The notes beneath the pieces are model-generated. The model saw only the letters and a list, made by a program, of their open reading frames with translations. It ran no database searches and had not been told where the DNA came from. A DNA stretch of 64,000 nucleotides from Burkholderiales bacterium (GTDB lineage Bacteria; Pseudomonadota; Gammaproteobacteria; Burkholderiales; Nitrosomonadaceae): positions 505,837 to 569,836 of the forward strand of contig JACKLU010000001.1 of assembly GCA_024235735.1 (NCBI GenBank). Direction: 5' to 3'. Within the stretch, counting starts at the first letter, position 1. Every line of letters starts with the position of its first letter. Below, piece by piece: positions 62,150-64,000 of the stretch. A program made the translations under genes and the position numbers.

Positions 62150-64000
62150 GGAACCACCGCGTACCACTCGATTCTCTTCTCCTGAGAGCTGGTAATTCTC
62201 CGGCATCCAATATTCATTCAAACACCACTCCCCGACATTGCCTGCCAAATCCATGACGCCTTCCGGCGATGCCGCATGCGGATAAATACCTGCTGCGGAA
62301 GTTCTGCCAATCGAGTCATCGCAATTGGTAAAGTCCTGCCGGAATTCCCTGCCCCAGGGATATTGCAATCCTTGGGTACCCCGCGCGGCGCGCTCCCATT
62401 GCTGTTCGGTCGGCAACGTGACCGTAAATCCGAGTTGCGCGCTCAACCAGCGGCAGAATGCAACCGCTTCGAACCAGCTGACGCTTTCTCGCGGTACATT
62501 GGGTTCATGCCACTCAGGAATCTCCGGTTCCTGGATACGTTCAGCTAAATCCTGCCACCATGCTGCGTTCTGATAACCACCAGCATCAATGAAAGCCTGA
62601 AACTGAATATTGGTCACCGGATAGCGGGCAATATAAAACACCGGCAGTGGCGGATGTGGACCATTCTGATAAATGAATTCGCCGGATGGAATTTTTACCC
62701 AATCGACATCGGGCAGGCCGTCCGCACGCAGGCCGATGCCTTTGCGCGTATCCAGACCGAAATAACCCATTGCATTACCGATGGCAGCGCGTGCATTTGC
62801 AACCGGCTCCCGCACGACATCGGTCATGCGGGGTAACCATTGCTCAGCGATTCCGGCAAGCACCGGCTGTGGTAAATCAAAGCGGCCAAGATGCCGCCAG
62901 ACTGTGCAGGCGACCTCGGGATTGGCTTGCGCCAGCCATGCGATCAGGCGGGTTTGCGCTTCGCGATCATCGCCGCACGATTCGGCGGCGATTTCCGCCA
63001 CCACTTCCCAGCCGCTGCGCGCCCACCAGTTGGACTGCGGCCAGAACGCATTCGCGGATTGCGATGTATCGCGGCTGGAATCGAGCAGCACGCGGCTGGC
63101 CAGATATTCCTGCAACAGTTGATGACTAAAACGAATGGCGTTGTCTTTGATTTGCAGCACACTGGCGTCGATGGAAAAATCGAGCAATACCTGTGTCAGG
63201 CTTGCCGGACACTGACTGCGCGGCAGCGCGGTTTGCGCGCCGTCGTCCGAGCCGGCAGCATGCTGCATCGCGGTAGCTAGCGCTACCAGCGTGGTCTCCC
63301 AGTCTTCTCTGACAGGAATGTTCGCATCATGCCGCTTCTCGCGCGCCTGCTTTTCGCGCCGGTACAAGGTATTCAAGAATCCCTGGAACAATTGCGCGCG
63401 GTTGCGCGGTATCTGCGGCAGCGCGGTGATGATGAACAGCAGATACGGATTCATCGCCACGCGCAGCAAATTGCGCGGATTGAAACGCACTTGACGCCAT
63501 AACCGATCCTGCTCCCATGAAGTAAGCGCATGCACAGCCGGATTTTCTTCGGGCACTGTCTCGGCGCTCCAGAACAAATCCAGATTCGCTCCGGCCTGCC
63601 GCCACACGTCCCATACCGCGCGAATGGCATGGCCACCCGCCAATTGCCAGAAACGTTCCGCCGCCTGCAATCCGGCGTCCTCACCGTCGTTTTTCAATGC
63701 ATACATGCGTTCAAGAAACGTCATGATCTGCGACGGTTTCAGCGGTTGCAGCAACAGCGTGTCGAACGGCAAGCGGCAATCCGCGGTGAAATCCTTTTCA
63801 CGACAACTGACGATGACACTGACAAAGCGCTCGTCGCGCGCCAGTGTTTTGATTTGTTCGATTTTGGCGGTGCGTTGCCGGGGGGAATTTCGTTGAGGCC
63901 ATCAAGCATCAACACCGCGCGCTGCTGATCGCGCAGCGTGGTGAAGTGGCGGCCAAGCGGCCCCAGCTGCGTGATGATAAACGCAGGTAACGGCATGTCC
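62039..64000 (-). CDS. NACHT (STAND) ATPase with C-terminal FGE/C-type-lectin-fold domain (5' end outside window, frameshifted)
   Basis: The gene enters from beyond 64000. The NACHT Walker B reads LMLDGLNEIPPG (63912-63877). Directly after it the frame shifts in a run of six G (63880-63885): one more base would give a continuous protein that reads on as RQRTAKIEQIKTLARDERFV and PFDTLLLQPLKPSQI. From about 63772 the frame is open for 577 residues: a helical NACHT-associated region, then from about residue 385 an FGE-sulfatase/C-type-lectin domain (VDWVKIPSGEF, YPVTNIQFQAFIDAGGY, LPTEQQWERAARGTQG, GVMDLAGNVGEW, RVVRGGSW). The paired Cys needed for formylglycine formation are absent, so it is a binding and not an enzymatic domain. 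STAND proteins are signal-sensing ATPases, often in defence or programmed death. The frameshift may be real, phase-variable or a sequencing error. Confidence 0.78.

Noticed and set aside
62039..63000. Formylglycine-generating enzyme activity of the FGE domain
   Set aside because: The catalytic cysteine pair after GGSW is absent; the domain is better read as a lectin-fold binding domain.
1..64000. tRNA, rRNA, tmRNA or riboswitch genes
   Set aside because: None could be recognised by eye in either strand; smpB is present but ssrA is not in the window.

Overview
The window looks like part of the chromosome of a betaproteobacterium, most likely a Nitrosomonas-type ammonia oxidiser. This is inferred from gene content: a urea-uptake and urease locus with carbonic anhydrase, TonB-dependent uptake, a Nitrosomonadales-like flagellar gene order, and the ratA/smpB, greB and COX15 neighbours. 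No marker gene such as amoA or rRNA is present to prove it.

Positions 1-14,650 form a urea and nickel region. On the minus strand, a candidate outer-membrane porin is followed by ureD, ureA, ureB, ureC, ureF, ureG, a urea transporter, a Tat-exported beta carbonic anhydrase, and an open reading frame that joins a HupE/UreJ nickel permease in frame to a TonB-dependent receptor (cut by the window edge). The operon lacks ureE. That gene lies on the divergent strand, after a universal stress protein gene and directly ahead of a cluster A-I metal ABC transporter. The 638-bp divergent spacer carries spaced palindromes that could be shared control sites.

Positions 14,700-23,360 (minus strand) hold two NarL/LuxR response-regulator paralogues, one of which has lost its phosphoacceptor Asp. 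They are followed by a secreted amidohydrolase, a TPR-GNAT fusion protein, and a very repetitive Ig-like surface protein with a 330-bp DNA repeat period. Positions 23,650-27,475 hold a tandem duplication of a Crp/Fnr gene plus a small membrane-protein gene, split by a decayed IS66 element.

Positions 29,800-34,400 carry fliLMNOPQR, followed by a stand-alone CZB protein, a large coiled-coil protein and a DUF4139 protein. An ABC-F gene and a TetR-like gene flank an AT-rich spacer with a symmetric cluster of DnaA-box-like sites. Positions 44,400-56,090 carry flgA (minus) divergent from flgBCDEFGHIJ-flgKL. Housekeeping genes follow (rnfH, ratA, smpB, COX15, greB).

The right end (60,900-64,000) is an accessory and decaying region. 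It holds a 141-bp palindromic MITE inside a DUF4340 remnant, a GldG-like remnant, the tail of a reverse transcriptase, and a NACHT-FGE/C-type-lectin-fold protein whose C-terminus looks like the variable region of a diversity-generating retroelement (DGR) target. This is the most unusual combination in the window, together with the HupE-TonB fusion.
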